The notes beneath the pieces were generated by a model. That model saw nothing but the letters and a program-made list of their open reading frames with translations, was not told where the DNA came from and ran no database searches. A stretch of 64,000 bases of DNA, from assembly GCA_003971905.1 (NCBI GenBank), contig RSEE01000084.1, positions 1 to 64,000 on the forward strand, given 5' to 3'. Positions within the stretch are counted from its first letter, which is position 1. Each line of letters opens with the position of its first letter. Below, in pieces: positions 49,830 to 62,002 of the stretch. The translations under genes and the position numbers were made by a program. Source of the DNA: Moniliella sp. 'wahieum' (taxonomy: Eukaryota; Basidiomycota; Moniliellomycetes; Moniliellales; Moniliellaceae).

Positions 49830-51864
49830 TGGTATTGGATATTGTTCATCTTACATCGTGATGTAGTCAGGGCTAAGACGAGGGAGACCACAGTCGAGAC
49901 TGGGTCAAGGGATGTAGCAATCGTTCGTGGGACGAAGCAAAAACAGAGTAAGGCATGGTGCAAAGTGAAAGAGACAGGGAAAGAGCGAGGCGTTCGGTAC
50001 GAAGAAATTGGAAATGCGCGAGAGATCAGCCAACCTATGACATTGCCCCCTTAAATCAGGCCTCGGCTCCCGGGCTGCAACGGAGGCGAGAGAGGGGAGT
50101 CGGCGGGCATGAGAGACAGGCTTATCGGGGTAGATGGCATGGAAACACAGACGACTGGCTTTCACGGCCGCCACGACAGCCAGTACCTCCTTTTGGGACG
50201 TGAAATGGTTCAGCTCGGCCACGGTGAACTTGCGGGAATGGAAGGCAACCTGCCACCAACGACCGTTAACATTCTGCTGGGCTAACACCGCGCCAAGCAC
50301 CCCGCGTCCGACGCGTCGGTGTCGAGGCGGAGGGGCCGAGTGTGATCAAGTGACAGAAGAGGTGGGACGAGGCAAAACGCGCTTGAGCTCGGCAAACGCC
50401 TGTTAGCGGGCTGGGGTCCAAGACAGCTGCTGGTCCTTGCGTGTTAGGTCGGACAGGGGGGCTGAGGTACGGGCAAAAGAACGGACGAAGTGACGGTAGT
50501 AGTTGGTGAAGCCGAGGAAAATCTGGACTTGGTGATCCGTTCGGGGTGTTGGCCACGGCCGAATCGACTCAACCTTGGACGGTTCCATTCCGATCCTGCC
50601 AAGCGAAACGACGTAGCCCAGGCACTCGGTTCGGAGGGTGTGGAACTGACACTTGTCGCGGTTGAGGTAGAACTTGACCCGCTGGCGCCGGAGGACTTCG
50701 GTAACGTGGCGCTCATGTTTCCTCCGATAGTCGAAAAGATGAGGATGTCATAAGGTATGCCAGCACCGATACGTCGAGTAGGTCGCGGAGGATGTCGTTC
50801 ATCCCAGCTCGGAAGGTGGCAGGGGCGTTGCCGAGGCCAAACGGCATAACAAAAGGGATTCAAAGTGCCAGCACCGAGTTCGGAAAACTCTCGTCGCCTT
50901 CTCTAACCCGCAACAAGTTATACGTCGCCCCACGGAAGTCGAACTTCGTGAAGATGCGGGTCCCACAGAGAGACGGCCCAACGAGTCACTGATCATACAG
51001 AGGCAGATCCAACCGGTTTTTGATCGTAACCGAGTTGAGCGCACGATGGTCCACGCGCAGGCCCAGCGAGAGCCGTCCTTCTTTTAAACAAAAAGGACGT
51101 CCGGGCTGAAGGAAGACTTGGATGGAGACGGATGAAACCTGAAGCAAGGTTATCCTCGAGCCATTGGGACAAGTCCTGCATCACTGTCTCACCCGTCAAC
51201 AAGGGGTAGAGGAGAGTGAATATGGGGGCGGCGCCGGGGACAACTTCGATGATGTGGTCAGCGGCACGATGGGCGGGAAGCGTCTTAGCCCCTAACTTGG
51301 AAAAGGCGCTAAGGAATGAGTCGTAGCGGGGAGGGAGACCGTCTGGGGGATGTGCTCGAGGTATACTCGGGTAACCTGCGGCGATTGCGTCACGCACACT
51401 CCCCGCGGCTTCAAACCGTATAGGAAGTCCCAGGTATGATCCTCGGCCACCGCGTTGGGGTTCCAGCGACGCAGCAGGACCGTGAACGTAGTGGAATAGT
51501 CGCAGATCCCGTCTGCCGGAGACAATAATGACACTCTCCTCAAACGCCTTCTGCACCAGGTTGCGCTCGCCCCACTGCTCCAAGAGGGATGCAGGAGACG
51601 TAGACCGTCGATACTGAAGGACGGGTGTGCTGCGCGCCTCCAAGAAAGGGCCACCTAGGAACAGAACTGCTCTACCCAAGTGAGGGCCTCCTCCTGCAGC
51701 AGGCCCATAAAGCGGTAGATCCATTGCGCTACACCCATGTGAGTGAGGGCGACGCGGGCGTAATCTCGAAGATGACAACGTGCTGGGCCTGGCAAAAATG
51801 ATCGAGGGCAGACCAAAAGGATAAACGTATATAAGGCGTGTGTGCCCCGGAACTGTATATGCAT
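49830..51864 (-). mobile_element. Ty3/gypsy element B: RT and RNase H, integrase deleted
   Basis: Reading down from 51864 on the minus strand, a gag-like or linker region is followed by reverse transcriptase (FSKLGAKTLPAHRAADHIIE near 51.28 kb; the catalytic region near 50.74 kb is interrupted by a one-base loss within the YLDD motif). RNase H follows (WWQVAFHSRKFTVAELNHFT; last recognisable residues near 50.14 kb). The tail then passes directly into a purine tract (GGGGGC) and an LTR that starts TGTCATAGGTTGGC at 50042. No integrase lies between, so an internal deletion removed it. The 5' LTR is not found. The element is dead. Confidence 0.85.
50444..51390 (-). pseudogene. Reverse transcriptase domain remnant (Ty3/gypsy)
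   Basis: The RT N-terminal part (LPAHRAADHIIEVVPGAAPI, ASGFIRLHPSLPSA), the palm motif region around 50.74 kb and the thumb/connection FLGFTNYYRHFVRSFA, SDLTRKDQQLSW lie in several frames. It is broken by stops and frame changes and is not a functional enzyme. Confidence 0.85.
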
Positions 51865-52699
51865 CGCTCTAGTATCTACATGTTGTTGTCAGTGTATTTT
51901 CTTCTTCGAAGACTTTGTGATTGATCTCCAATTACAGAGGCATTACCGATTATCGAATCGGTTTTTGCCAACACAAACATATAATCCGTCGCCACAAAAC
52001 GCTATACGACGCGTGAGACAACTATTTTTCTCCAACCACACGCCACCATTCTCTTCTGCACTTGCGTCTGACACAAGGGCCGTATGAAAATCGAGAGATG
52101 GATGTCGTGGCGGCGTCAAGCGTGAAGTACACCAACGAAAGACGGGTTCACATATACGTTACTGGATCGTCAGCGGCATTCATTCCCCTCTTACTATAGC
52201 TGTTTGCTCTGCATCCTGCGGCTTGGCTGTCTCAGTCTGTCTTATATGTTTCACAGGCTTTTCAGTGGCCAGTATACCATACGGTTATACCGGTTCCGGG
52301 TTACCTCACACAGCCGTTGGTTAGCACTTCGTACCGATGCACGTCGCCGTTGCATCAGCCTCGACTATCAGAATTCTCTGATCGATCTGATCTCTGATCT
52401 CAGATCTCTCTCAGAACCGGCTTTGTCACACGTGTCACATTCTCTCGGTGTCGTGTTCGCTGTATATATACGATCAATTCGATCAATAAAACGACGTACT
52501 GTACGTGCTTCAAAAAAGCTTCCAGTTTAACGCATACAAGGATAAGCATATGCTTCAAGCTTCAAGCTACAGGCACATGCAGGGCACCCCATAAGTTGCT
52601 TGACTGCTTCTTATATACAACTGGAAGGGTTTCCGAAGCTATGAAAATCCAGGCTTAGTACAGCCGTGAACAGGAAGAATTCTGGTCCACTGAAGGAAG
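51865..52699. other. Intergenic between two retroelement fragments
   Basis: Lower-GC DNA with no gene. Palindromic words occur at 52377-52410 (GATCGATCTGATCTCTGATC) and a CAAGCTT heptamer pair at 52552-52569. Confidence 0.4.
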
Positions 52700-54110
52700 G
52701 GGATTGCGTATTCATTCTTCAGGCTGCATGGGATGGTGCCTTAGGCCTTATATACCAAAGGGAAAGTAGAAGCAATCACACGGTGAACAAGGTGTGATGA
52801 GAGAGACACACACAAAGGGGTCAAGAAAGAGATCTAGGACAGGGTCATTCGCACAACCGGTGGGTAGAAGTGGAATAATAGTAGAGGAAAAGAGCGAGAC
52901 GCTGGGGACGAAATTTGGAAATGGGAGCGACGAGATCAGTCAATTACTATATATGATATTGCCCCCTTTCAGACCTCGTCTCCTGGGCGTTGGCAGAGGC
53001 GAGAGAAGGCGAGTCAGCGGGCATGCGAGACAGTCTCGTGGGGATGGTAGAGGGCAAGGAAGTGAACCACAGGCTCGGAGTCATGAGACATAATGTCTTC
53101 CGCGGGTACCCTCACCCGCCGTGGACGGGATAACCACGGAAGTAAACAGTGTACTCACGATGCGGCCCCCACTGCCCATGCTGGGAGAGACGATAGGACG
53201 TGATCGACCTCATGGTGACCAGCATCATCATCAGCATATTCAGGAAGAGGAGGGTGGGGCTCCCTCAAGCGGATACGGACCACGTCACCTGGGGTATAGG
53301 TACAAGCGGGATACATGAAACGTGTCCTGGTGGCGTAGGTACTAGTTGGGAAGGCGGGCCTGTTGGTACGCGGCGCACCAACAGCGCGGATAATGGGACA
53401 GGGACCGATGTAACGATATTGGAGGCCGCCGTAAGGCCTCTGGCTAGATAAATACCCGTCCCGACGGACCAAAACAGGCTGACCACACCGTGAAGGAAGC
53501 CGCCTCGATGCACCGTTTTGATTGGCATAGTGCGTATGCAGCGTTCTTTTGAACCGCAGCCAGCGTCCGGGGACTACCGTTGGACCGAACACAAATCCTC
53601 AAGATACAACGCAGCATCGGGCACGGCGATGTGGTTGGTTCAACTCTCACCCCCGGAAGGAGTATCCGTAAGTGAGGACAAAGGCGACTGATGGGGCTCG
53701 AGTGGGAGGACGAGTTCTAGCCAAATTCGATGACCGTGGGGGAGAAGCCGGACCAATTGGACTACTGCTCGTCGAGATAACAGCGGATGTGCTGTTAGAC
53801 CTGGTTAAGGCGCTCTGTCTGGCCGTCCGTCTGTAGTGGTACGCGGAGCTGAGGCTCGACTTGTGATACTCAAGTCGGTACACATGGCTTGCCAGAAGTG
53901 GCTCATGAAGGTCGTTCCACGGTCACTCACCAGATATAAGGGAAGGGCATGGGCGATGAGTTGCATGGTGTATACAACTGACGTGGGAGCTGTGGCGCGG
54001 TGTCCTTCGTGTGGGCGGGAATGAAGTGGCCCCTTGTTGAAACAGCATTCTCTCGGCAAGTCCGAAACGTCCACACAAAAGCCACAAGTCTAGCCCCTCT
54101 CTGCCCCCTC
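52700..54110 (-). mobile_element. Ty3/gypsy element A: integrase tail and 3' LTR
   Basis: Minus-strand integrase core near 53.8-54.07 kb: HFIPAHTK, then LPLYLVSDRGTTFMSHFWQA with the second catalytic Asp, then a TDGQTE-like box near 53.82 kb. The C-terminal region near 53.15-53.6 kb has QPVLVRRDGYLSSQRPYGGL and RYIGPCPI, the usual integrase tail. A purine tract at 52966-52961 precedes an LTR beginning near 52960 that resembles that of element B. RT and RNase H are absent, so the element is 5'-truncated. Stops and frame changes make it inactive. Because integrase lies upstream of element B's RT, these are two separate copies. Confidence 0.8.
53805..54080 (-). pseudogene. Integrase (DDE) core remnant
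   Basis: Carries SDRGTTFMSHFW and the following helix. The first catalytic Asp region is degraded and the frame is broken. Assigned by the conserved Ty3/gypsy integrase order only. Confidence 0.75.
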
Positions 54111-57100
54111 TGCCGCGGAGAGGAGAAGCAGGAGATTGTGACATAGATTGGACTTTGAGTGTAACTGCAAAACAGTGAGACAAGCACCGAGTCTTCTGAG
54201 TGTTTTGGTCATTGCGAAAGCGGAAACCGCTACCGCGAATTTCCCACCAAAAAGGATAACAATAAATCCTGTGTGTCATTGGTTCCAGCTGGGGTAAATA
54301 AGATGACTGCGAGGGAAATAAGCTTTATGCGTCCCTTCATGTTGGTCACCATTCTCCACGATGTGAAGGCAGCGCATTGGCTAATGAAGCGGGCTGTGTT
54401 CATGCCATGGCGATTGGACGCGGCACCATCGCGGTATTGGAGATTTGCAACCTCTTCACCTGAACTTATTGAGCGCTATTCAGCTTCCTCACTATAGTGC
54501 CCTATGGGAATTTGGAGAGGGAAGTCACTATAGATCTCCACATAGGTCTGATCATCGATCTGACTCCTCTTGACAAAGGAGCTCCGAGATCCCGTGTAAA
54601 ATGTTGTGACATATACAAAAAGCATTTTTGCCTATACTACTGCATCCATATCATTGACAGAGCTTAAGGCTGGGACAGGGAAACGCTACGCCTAAACCGA
54701 CCCGTTCATCTTGCGTGCGTTGCTTGGTAGCGCCACCCCTGTTAAGGAACCAGGGGAATCGCCAGGATATCAGGGCCCTCTGGTGCCTGCCATCCGTTCC
54801 CATAACCGAGAGGTAGCCCATGTGGACACGGATGAACGTGGTAGACATCCGAGCGAGGAACCTTTATCCATTGAGAGTCAGTAGTCTAATAGTTTATAGC
54901 GCACTAGTGTCAGATCAGCTCGATCACAGTAACTATATGGAACAGTTGCAACTAATACTGAAAAAATGTGTGCCACACTCAGAGAAGGGCCCCCCAAACA
55001 CTCCCATAATGATGTTGGATGCACTCCATACTATTGTATACATCTGTCTCTTGCACCGTGTGACGGCACAAAATTCTACATCCCCCCTATTTCCCCTACA
55101 CCCCTCTATAGTGACATCTGCATAGCCCTACACCGAGGCCTCTTACTGTACTCCCCACTGCATATTCTCCCGGTGTCGATCCGCTTCCCCGAGCTATAGC
55201 CACATCCTGTCACGGGAGCGCCGAGCCCAATAGCACACCGGAGGCTCCATGAAAGTCGTATAATAAACGGTGCATTTCATCTTCATGTTGTAACCCTGTG
55301 TCACTGTTGATAGACAGAACAAGAGACACCCACCATCAGATCATTATCATGGATATGCGACGTGTCTGTTGTATGTCTATGTATACACGAAGTTTATCGC
55401 TGGTTCAACCTCAATGAAGTTCACCCCCATGTTGGGGTCCTGAGGCTTGATGATGTGGGAGGTCTGGCTGACAATTAAATTGAAGAAAGCTTTTTGATGT
55501 GGTCCAAATTGATCTGACAGATGGTCGCGCAAAAGTGAAGACGTTTCGATTGGGCATCAGGTGGAACAAGAGCCACAAGAGCCTGACCTAGGGGTCCACT
55601 GAAGCAGGAAACGACGGATGAAACCCCCCTGAAGCGTCGTGGGACTCTTTTCTGTCCGATAAATCCCTCCTGCACAACATCGTCCACACTGGGAAGAAAA
55701 TAGTAAAAAGTGTGCTCCGAAAGAAAAATTGAAGAACGGGAGGAATTTTGGTCGACCACACGCTCTGTGAGAGGGTATAAGTGCTAGCGTTCCCCTGCAT
55801 GGACCTCAAGTTAATGGATCGGCGATTCTCGCTTAGCGGGGGGGAGGAGTCGCGATGTCAGAGGCTGAGCACCCCCCGCACGCTCCATCTCCCGTTTCTC
55901 TGTTCCCTGACTTCTTCCCTTCAGATGTTGTATAAGACCCTTGTTATGTCAAAGGCTGTATACTTTTTGGGAGACATGGATAAAGTAGAGGCACGGCTAT
56001 TCCAGAGCACTCCTATGCTCACACAACCTGTGATGAACCCCTGATACGATAGTTTCTGTGCGTTAATATATCTCCTTTGAAGGAAGCAAGAGAAGAGCAT
56101 AATGCGCTGTATTTGTTGTACGATCCTGTTTTTTTTTTGTCCTACTCCATGAACCTAATGGCGACGAAATGATTAATGACGGGAATTTTTATCTTGTTGT
56201 TCATGTGCCCTCCTGGAACGTGTAACTTATACCAGCAAGGGTCGCCCTCTGTTGTGTTCCGAGCACAATCCCATGCACTCGGTAGCATCTCTGTACCGCA
56301 CACCTTTTCCTACTACTAGGACAACTATGTAAATGAGAGCTCCGGGCGTGCTTGCCAGTAAAGCGTAACGCATAAGATGTCAATATTCGATGTACACTCC
56401 ATATCAACAGTAGACCGTACCTCAGACATAGCATGCGTGTCCGACAATCGCTTGCTTCACACCGGTCACCGGCCGGTCACCACAGAAGCACGCTTTAATT
56501 GGCACATCACAAATGCATCACAGACCATTTCAAGCTCTTCCCTGGTCACCGGTCACGCGGTCACGCGCACGCGCGATTCACGTCATTAGGTCACAGATAT
56601 CACGGTATGCCCGGATTCACAAAACTGTGCGCCAATTCATGACGAGCGTGACGTTCACAGTGCCCAGGAGCAGGACAGCAGGGCAGTAATAATAGTTGCT
56701 GCTATTTTAACTCCAAGTCCTAATTGATGTTGATGTAACTGGCATCAACGTTATACAATTCTTGAAGCTTCAAGCTTCAGATCCTTCAAGCTTCAGAAGT
56801 CCTAACAAGAGAGCCGCCTCTCTTATGATGCTGATGCATGACGCATGCTTTAGATATCTGAGAGCCCGTCAGCTGTATTAGGCATCCCTCTGACAGGGAG
56901 AGCCACACCCGATCCACTCACTACACATATATCTTTGAGGTGGGGGTCCCACACCATGATGCGCTGCGCCTGTCAGCTATAGCTGCCATGGGCCTGGAGG
57001 GAGCGTAGAACGCGGCCAGTAGATAAATAAAGAAACTATTTTTGGGCAACTTGTATTAGTATTATTATACAGAAGGGATTTTTCATGGGTCAACACAAAA

Positions 57101-57201
57101 CGCGTCCAAGTTTTGGCCAACACGTTCCCTGACGTCTATACCCGAGCGTGCACAGCAATCGCGAAGCTTAGTAGCACTTGCACTGTGGAAAAGGTGTATG
57201 C

Positions 57202-57226
57202 GGTAACCGGTAACCGGTAACCGGTA
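57202..57226. repeat. GGTAACC heptamer x3
   Basis: Three perfect 7-bp units plus GGTA. Each junction forms the palindrome ACCGGT and each unit reads nearly the same on both strands. Confidence 0.9.
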
Positions 57227-57573
57227 GTCCGTAACGCGGAACGCATACCGGGAATAATTGCCATAGAGAGAGCTACTCGAATATATACACACAAAGGCTA
57301 CATAAACTGGTGGAGTTTCGGGTATATATGCCTACCTCTGTTGATCGATGAGTATGAGTGGAACGGGCGCTGGCTTGAGCTAATAATCTTGCGGGGATGG
57401 GAGGCACAGGTGGGACCGTGTGTGTGAGCGACTATATAATTAGGGCCTGAGGTGTCCTGGCCGCAGCGCTCTGCGACAGTGTGTGTGTGCGACGGCGCAG
57501 AGTGCTAGTACAGGACGCTGCAAGATGTGACTGGGAGCATGAGCTGAGACATGTGTGGGCCAATAATAAAGGC

Positions 57574-57594
57574 TTACTAGTTACTAGTTACTAG
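57574..57594. repeat. TTACTAG heptamer x3
   Basis: Three perfect units. The palindrome ACTAGT spans each junction with one T spacer. Confidence 0.9.
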
Positions 57595-59447
57595 ATACTC
57601 TTCGCTGCCAGTATTAGGCCTTAGGCTTAGGCCTAAGCCTTAGGCTCGCCTTAGCGCCTTAGCTAGCTTCTGAATCGGGCCGACGATCGATATGATCGAT
57701 GACGCGGATGACGATGACCTCGATGACCGGCGACCTCGTCTATGTATGTGTTGAGAGCCGCTCAAAGTCCGCGGACGACCGAAGCATTGGACGGTTGTCG
57801 ATTGCCGATATGGTCTCGGTGGTTTGTAGAGGTTAGTCGTACGTTTGCGCAATGTGCGTCTCCAGCTTTCCTGTAGGGTTATAGAGAGATGCGGACCGAA
57901 ACGAAGCGGACAGCCTCATAGCCCTCGCCCTCAGTCCTCAGTGTCCTCAGTCTGAGGCCTGAGGTACCTCAGTGACTTTTCCTTTAAATTGTGTTGAACG
58001 AGAACACGCCGAGATAACGTACGCCTCTCAGTTGTGTATGCCCCCTGTAGCATTAATGTGTTGGCTGATATGCGGTGTGGGTATATATACTGCGCGGCGG
58101 CATTCGGCACGAGCATTCTGATCTGGCGCCTGAGCCTGAAGCCCCTGAGGCCTGAGGACACTGTTTGTTCTATGTCATACAGTCTCGGAACGATAGGGAG
58201 GGGCCTCGAGGCCCGAGGGCAAAAAGTAGGGTATATAGAGAATGGTCTTTTGCAGCGGACTCTGGATTCCGCGCTTGCAAGAAGGGGGTGTGGGGCCATA
58301 CTCAGTACTCGGCACTCGGGGCTGTATAGGCAGGGCTGCGCAGGGCTACGCGCTATACGTGGGATTCAGATCTCCGATCTCAGATCCTCAGATACATGTT
58401 CCGATCTGAGATCTCAGTCTGAGAGGTATCCATCCCACATTTCAGTCGGGGATTCGACATTCACATTCACCTGTCACATGTCACAGAAGAGAAAAACGAA
58501 AGGTGTCGCAAGCGCGAGTGACTGTGACGCGGTAGATGACGGTGGTGACATGTCTGGTGAGCCCTGAGCTGCTCAGCGCCTGAGCGCGGGAGCGCCCAAA
58601 CGCAGGGGTGACTTGCTTGAAGCTTGACTAGTGACTGGTGACTGGTGACCGAAATTTGATAGGCGTGGGTATGCGGCCAATGCCAACAATCCCGGCCAAT
58701 ATATATACCGGGCCATACCTGGCATTTTTGTTACATGTTACGCACGAAGAGTGCGTGTCTAAGGCCCTGCCTCCCAAACGATAATGGATGATTGGCGCGA
58801 TCATCGTCCCCCGCCTGGGACTGAGGCATCCCTGAGGCCTGATGCGAACACCTGTGTATGGCGCCCGCGAAAGTATCCAATTTTAATGAGACGTATAGAT
58901 GTTGGTATCCAATTACCTCCATCCTGAGGCCTGGTTCAGCCTGGGCTTGAGCGCTTGGACGGCCTGGCATGGGCCTGGGGCTAGGAATTTGTGACGTAAC
59001 AATGTGACAGGCCTCTGCCATCGACTTGTCGAGAACAGTGCCCCTCCGTTCTTCCTATCCATGTCCTAAGTAGAGGAGAGCAAGTATTACACGTTGAACA
59101 CATTGGATGGATCCCCATGTGACAAGGACCAATCACTGAAGTAAACGGAGTGACTAGTGACTAGTGACTCTGTGATTCGAGTCGTGAAGTTAACGTGGTA
59201 CGGTTGGTTCAACTGAGGCTCAGCGTTCAGGGCCTCAGATCCAGAGCCGCTGGCCTCACGCATCACGTTCAACGCTGAGCCTCTCCTCAGCGCTCAGGTG
59301 CTGAACCGGCAGAGGAGCGTTGAACGTGTCGAACGTGACGCGTGTGACGCTGGCAGTGGAAGCTTGAAGAGCTTGAAGCTTGGAGTGACTTAAGACATGT
59401 GGTTAGCATGAAGTGACTTGTGACTTAGGCGAAGCTGGAAAGCTAGC

Positions 59448-59472
59448 GACATGTGACATGTGACATGTGACA
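59448..59472. repeat. GACATGT heptamer x3
   Basis: Three units of palindrome ACATGT with a G spacer. Confidence 0.9.
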
Positions 59473-59836
59473 GGGGATGTGTGAAAGTGACTAGTTGGAT
59501 ATTGATTTTGACTATTCCGGAGGCCTGATGCGTGATGATCAATGTCCGTCACATGACCATTGGTTACTAGTGGCAAGGGAAGCAGAGGGCGTATGGCAAT
59601 GCTGGTCGACGATACCATTTGAACGCAAATGCATGATGATCTCGATGATCGTTGTTCGATGAGGTCGATGAGGCCGAGACCGTCAGGCAGGTCTGAGGCC
59701 TGAGAAGGCTGGAAGAGCCATCATGCATCATGCATCATGCGCATGGCTAGTTTGATGTCGATTACTAGCACTGGTTTTGATGTTAATGTTATGCGTTATC
59801 GGCGTCAAGCTTCAAGATCAAGCTTCTAGCTCGATG

Positions 59837-59856
59837 TAGGCCTAAGGCCTAAGGCC
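59837..59856. repeat. AGGCCTA heptamer array
   Basis: TAGGCCTAAGGCCTAAGGCC, palindrome AGGCCT plus one A, followed at 59858 by a further TAGGCCTA. Confidence 0.9.
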
Positions 59857-60178
59857 ATAGGCCTATGGACCAATGACCCCGTTGACTAGAATGACCACAT
59901 ATCGCTGATCGAGTGGGGTACGGGACGCATGATGATCGATCTGATCAATGGGCTGTCGATTCTGCTTTCGTCCAACAGGGTTGCATACTTACTTGGTCGC
60001 ATCTGGTTGGATCTGGCCCCTGCATAGTACCCTGCTCCGCCGCCGGCCGAGCAGGTTGGATGGACCCTCTTGAACCCTGCCTCGGCCTGCAGTCGAGCGA
60101 CCCTGGGCAGTCTGCGCAGCACAAATAAACCCTAGAGGGATCCTAGGTCCCCCGCATCAGGTAAAAACATGCCCACAG

Positions 60179-60529
60179 GTGGACGATATAGCCCGGCCGC
60201 GGCTTCCACTTCCACCTGCCTTCTATCTGCTTCTGCTCGCCCTTCCGCTCTATTTCTCTCCCCCGCCACCACTTCTTAAGCCCGTCGCTTCTTGGTACGC
60301 CTCTTCATTCTCGCGTCCATCCAGCGCCCCTCCCTTCCTCGCCGCACGCCGCAGGCATTGCCTTCACACCTCCATCATCGTCCGCTTCGCCGGTCTCGTC
60401 TGCGCAATCCGACGCCTCGTCACACTCCCAAGGTCACACTCCCCTTCTTCACTTCCAGCCACTGTCTTCACACCAATCCCATCGCTTTTGTGATCGGCAT
60501 CGTCCCCATTTCCTGCCAGCTTATTCACC
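60179..60529 (+). promoter_or_regulatory. Pyrimidine-rich 5' region of the HTH gene
   Basis: A long C/T-rich tract ending in TTATTCACC before the ATG at 60530, the usual look of a fungal promoter and 5' UTR. The ORFs across it are low-complexity and rejected as genes. Confidence 0.55.
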
Positions 60530-62002
60530 ATGTCCTTCTCAATGACCGACTCTGTGAAGCAAGCACCTCCACCGGTAGGTAACATGGTTCTCTTTGCTAT
60601 CATTTTGTTGTCTGTGTACCAGGTCATTGACCATACCTTCTCTTTCTCATGTTAGAACATGGGCACTGCTGTTCCTTCTCTCCGCTCCACCCCCTCGGCT
60701 ATGCTGGGCGGAAACAATGGCTATCCTGTCCAGCACGGAGGGCAATGTGCCCTCTAACATGCTCGACTCACGCGAACCATTTCTCAGCCTACAAATGTAC
60801 CTGGTAACAAGCCCCCCCCTTCGTTCCGGCCCCCTTCCGCCCGGACATGACTTCAGCAGCGGTACGTTCCATTTTCTCCTGTTTACCTATCACTCGAATG
60901 GAACCAGCATCAACGTTTGACTGACCCCTATGGTTTCAGCAGCAAGGTGGTCGCTTTTCCGAAGACGGTAGTATGCCCCGCAACCTTCCCCCTGGTGGAG
61001 AATGGAGTCCTGTCAGCTCAGGAGGTGGATACAACGGCCTTCCCACCCCCTCTTTCCTCGGTATGGAGGAACCCGCGATGCACTCCCAGCCTCCCGCGCA
61101 GCAACAGCAGGTCCAGCAACACGTTTATCCCAACACATATGGTCACTTTGATTCAAGTTACCCTACTCCTCCCTCGTCTGTGCCCTCGATGCGTCCAGAC
61201 GGCGAGCGGGGCTTCATGCCTCATCCCAACAACCTGTATTCCAATATGGAGGGTCATCAGGGTGAACACTACGGCCTGCTCGACCCCAATGGATCTCCTT
61301 TGATGCCCGGGCGGGCGTGCAGCGTTCAGTCTATCATCCTGGGGCATCGGTCCTACGCACTGACCAACGGGCCATGTCGTTTGCCCCCGACGCACGCTAC
61401 ATGGGCCCTCAAGGCATGCGCAAGGGCCTCCCGACCCCCCTTTCTTCGAGGGAGCCTCGTCGATGGTCCCTGCGCTGCCTATGGCCCAGAAGCGGCCCAA
61501 GGCAAGGATCGATAGCGCCGCCCGCAAGCGTATCTGTCAATTCGCCGAGATCAACCCTGAGATGCGCCAGGCTGACGTTGCAGCCGCGTTCAACGTCGAG
61601 CGCTCGACTGTGAGCAAAATCTTGAAGCAGAAGGCCAAGTGGCTTGCATACCAGCCTGACGATGCAGATGACGAGAGCAAGAATAGCTCCAACGCGGCTC
61701 CGACGCCCAAGGCCACGGCGCGCGTTGCCAAGCCGACCAACAACCATACAGGTCGGAGGCAATCCTCTACCACCGCCCTGTCCCGTGGACCTGCGGTGCT
61801 GCCTTCGCCGCAGACAGCAGTTCGCTCCCCTCTTCCGTCGGGGATAAGTCCGGACATGGCCTACCCCGTAGTGCCCCGCAAAGTGTACCCCCCGGCATAC
61901 CCTTCCCTCCCCGTCCGTCGCAGTACCAACCCCAACACATGTGAACTGCGCCCATCACGCCCGCATGACACTCACGTGAGAAACGTCCTTGTATACGACT
62001 GA
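60530..62002 (+). CDS. CENP-B/Psq-type HTH DNA-binding protein
   Basis: A probable nuclear DNA-binding protein. It starts MSFSMTDSVKQAPPP. Intron 1 is at 60575-60655 (GTAGGT, TTGAC branch, TTAG). Exon 2 is NMGTAVPSLRSTPSAM. Intron 2 is near 60862-60942. A long Ser/Pro/Gly/Gln-rich region follows (QGGRFSEDGSMPRNLPPGGE, then AQQQQVQQH). The recognisable domain begins near 61.49 kb: KRPKARIDSAARKRICQFAE, then MRQADVAAAFNVERSTVSKI, an HTH of the CENP-B N-terminal/Psq type. Such domains come from pogo-like transposases but also occur in host regulators; there is no transposase catalytic domain after it. Frame breaks occur near 60750, 61310 and 61435. Stop at 62000-62002, or, in a shifted frame reading PPRPSQYQPQHM, at 61942-61944. 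Confidence 0.7.

Larger units (their letters stand above)
54111..60178. other. Six kb gene-poor region rich in heptamer microsatellites
   Basis: No gene supported. Tandem arrays with 7-bp units: AAGCTTC at 56761-56780, GGTAACC x3 at 57202-57226, TTACTAG x3 at 57574-57594, TTAGGCC variants at 57614-57647, GATCTGA words at 58364-58435, TGACTAG at 59151-59169, GACATGT at 59448-59472, ATGCATC at 59721-59740 and AGGCCTA at 59837-59856. The region is less GC-rich than the gene block. Confidence 0.6.

Noticed and set aside
49830-54110. A single intact retrotransposon
   Set aside because: Domain order is wrong for one element (integrase upstream of RT on the same strand), two LTR-like blocks split it, and every frame is broken.
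60179-60493. 104-codon ORF upstream of the HTH gene
   Set aside because: Pyrimidine-rich low-complexity translation in the expected 5' UTR of the spliced gene starting at 60530.
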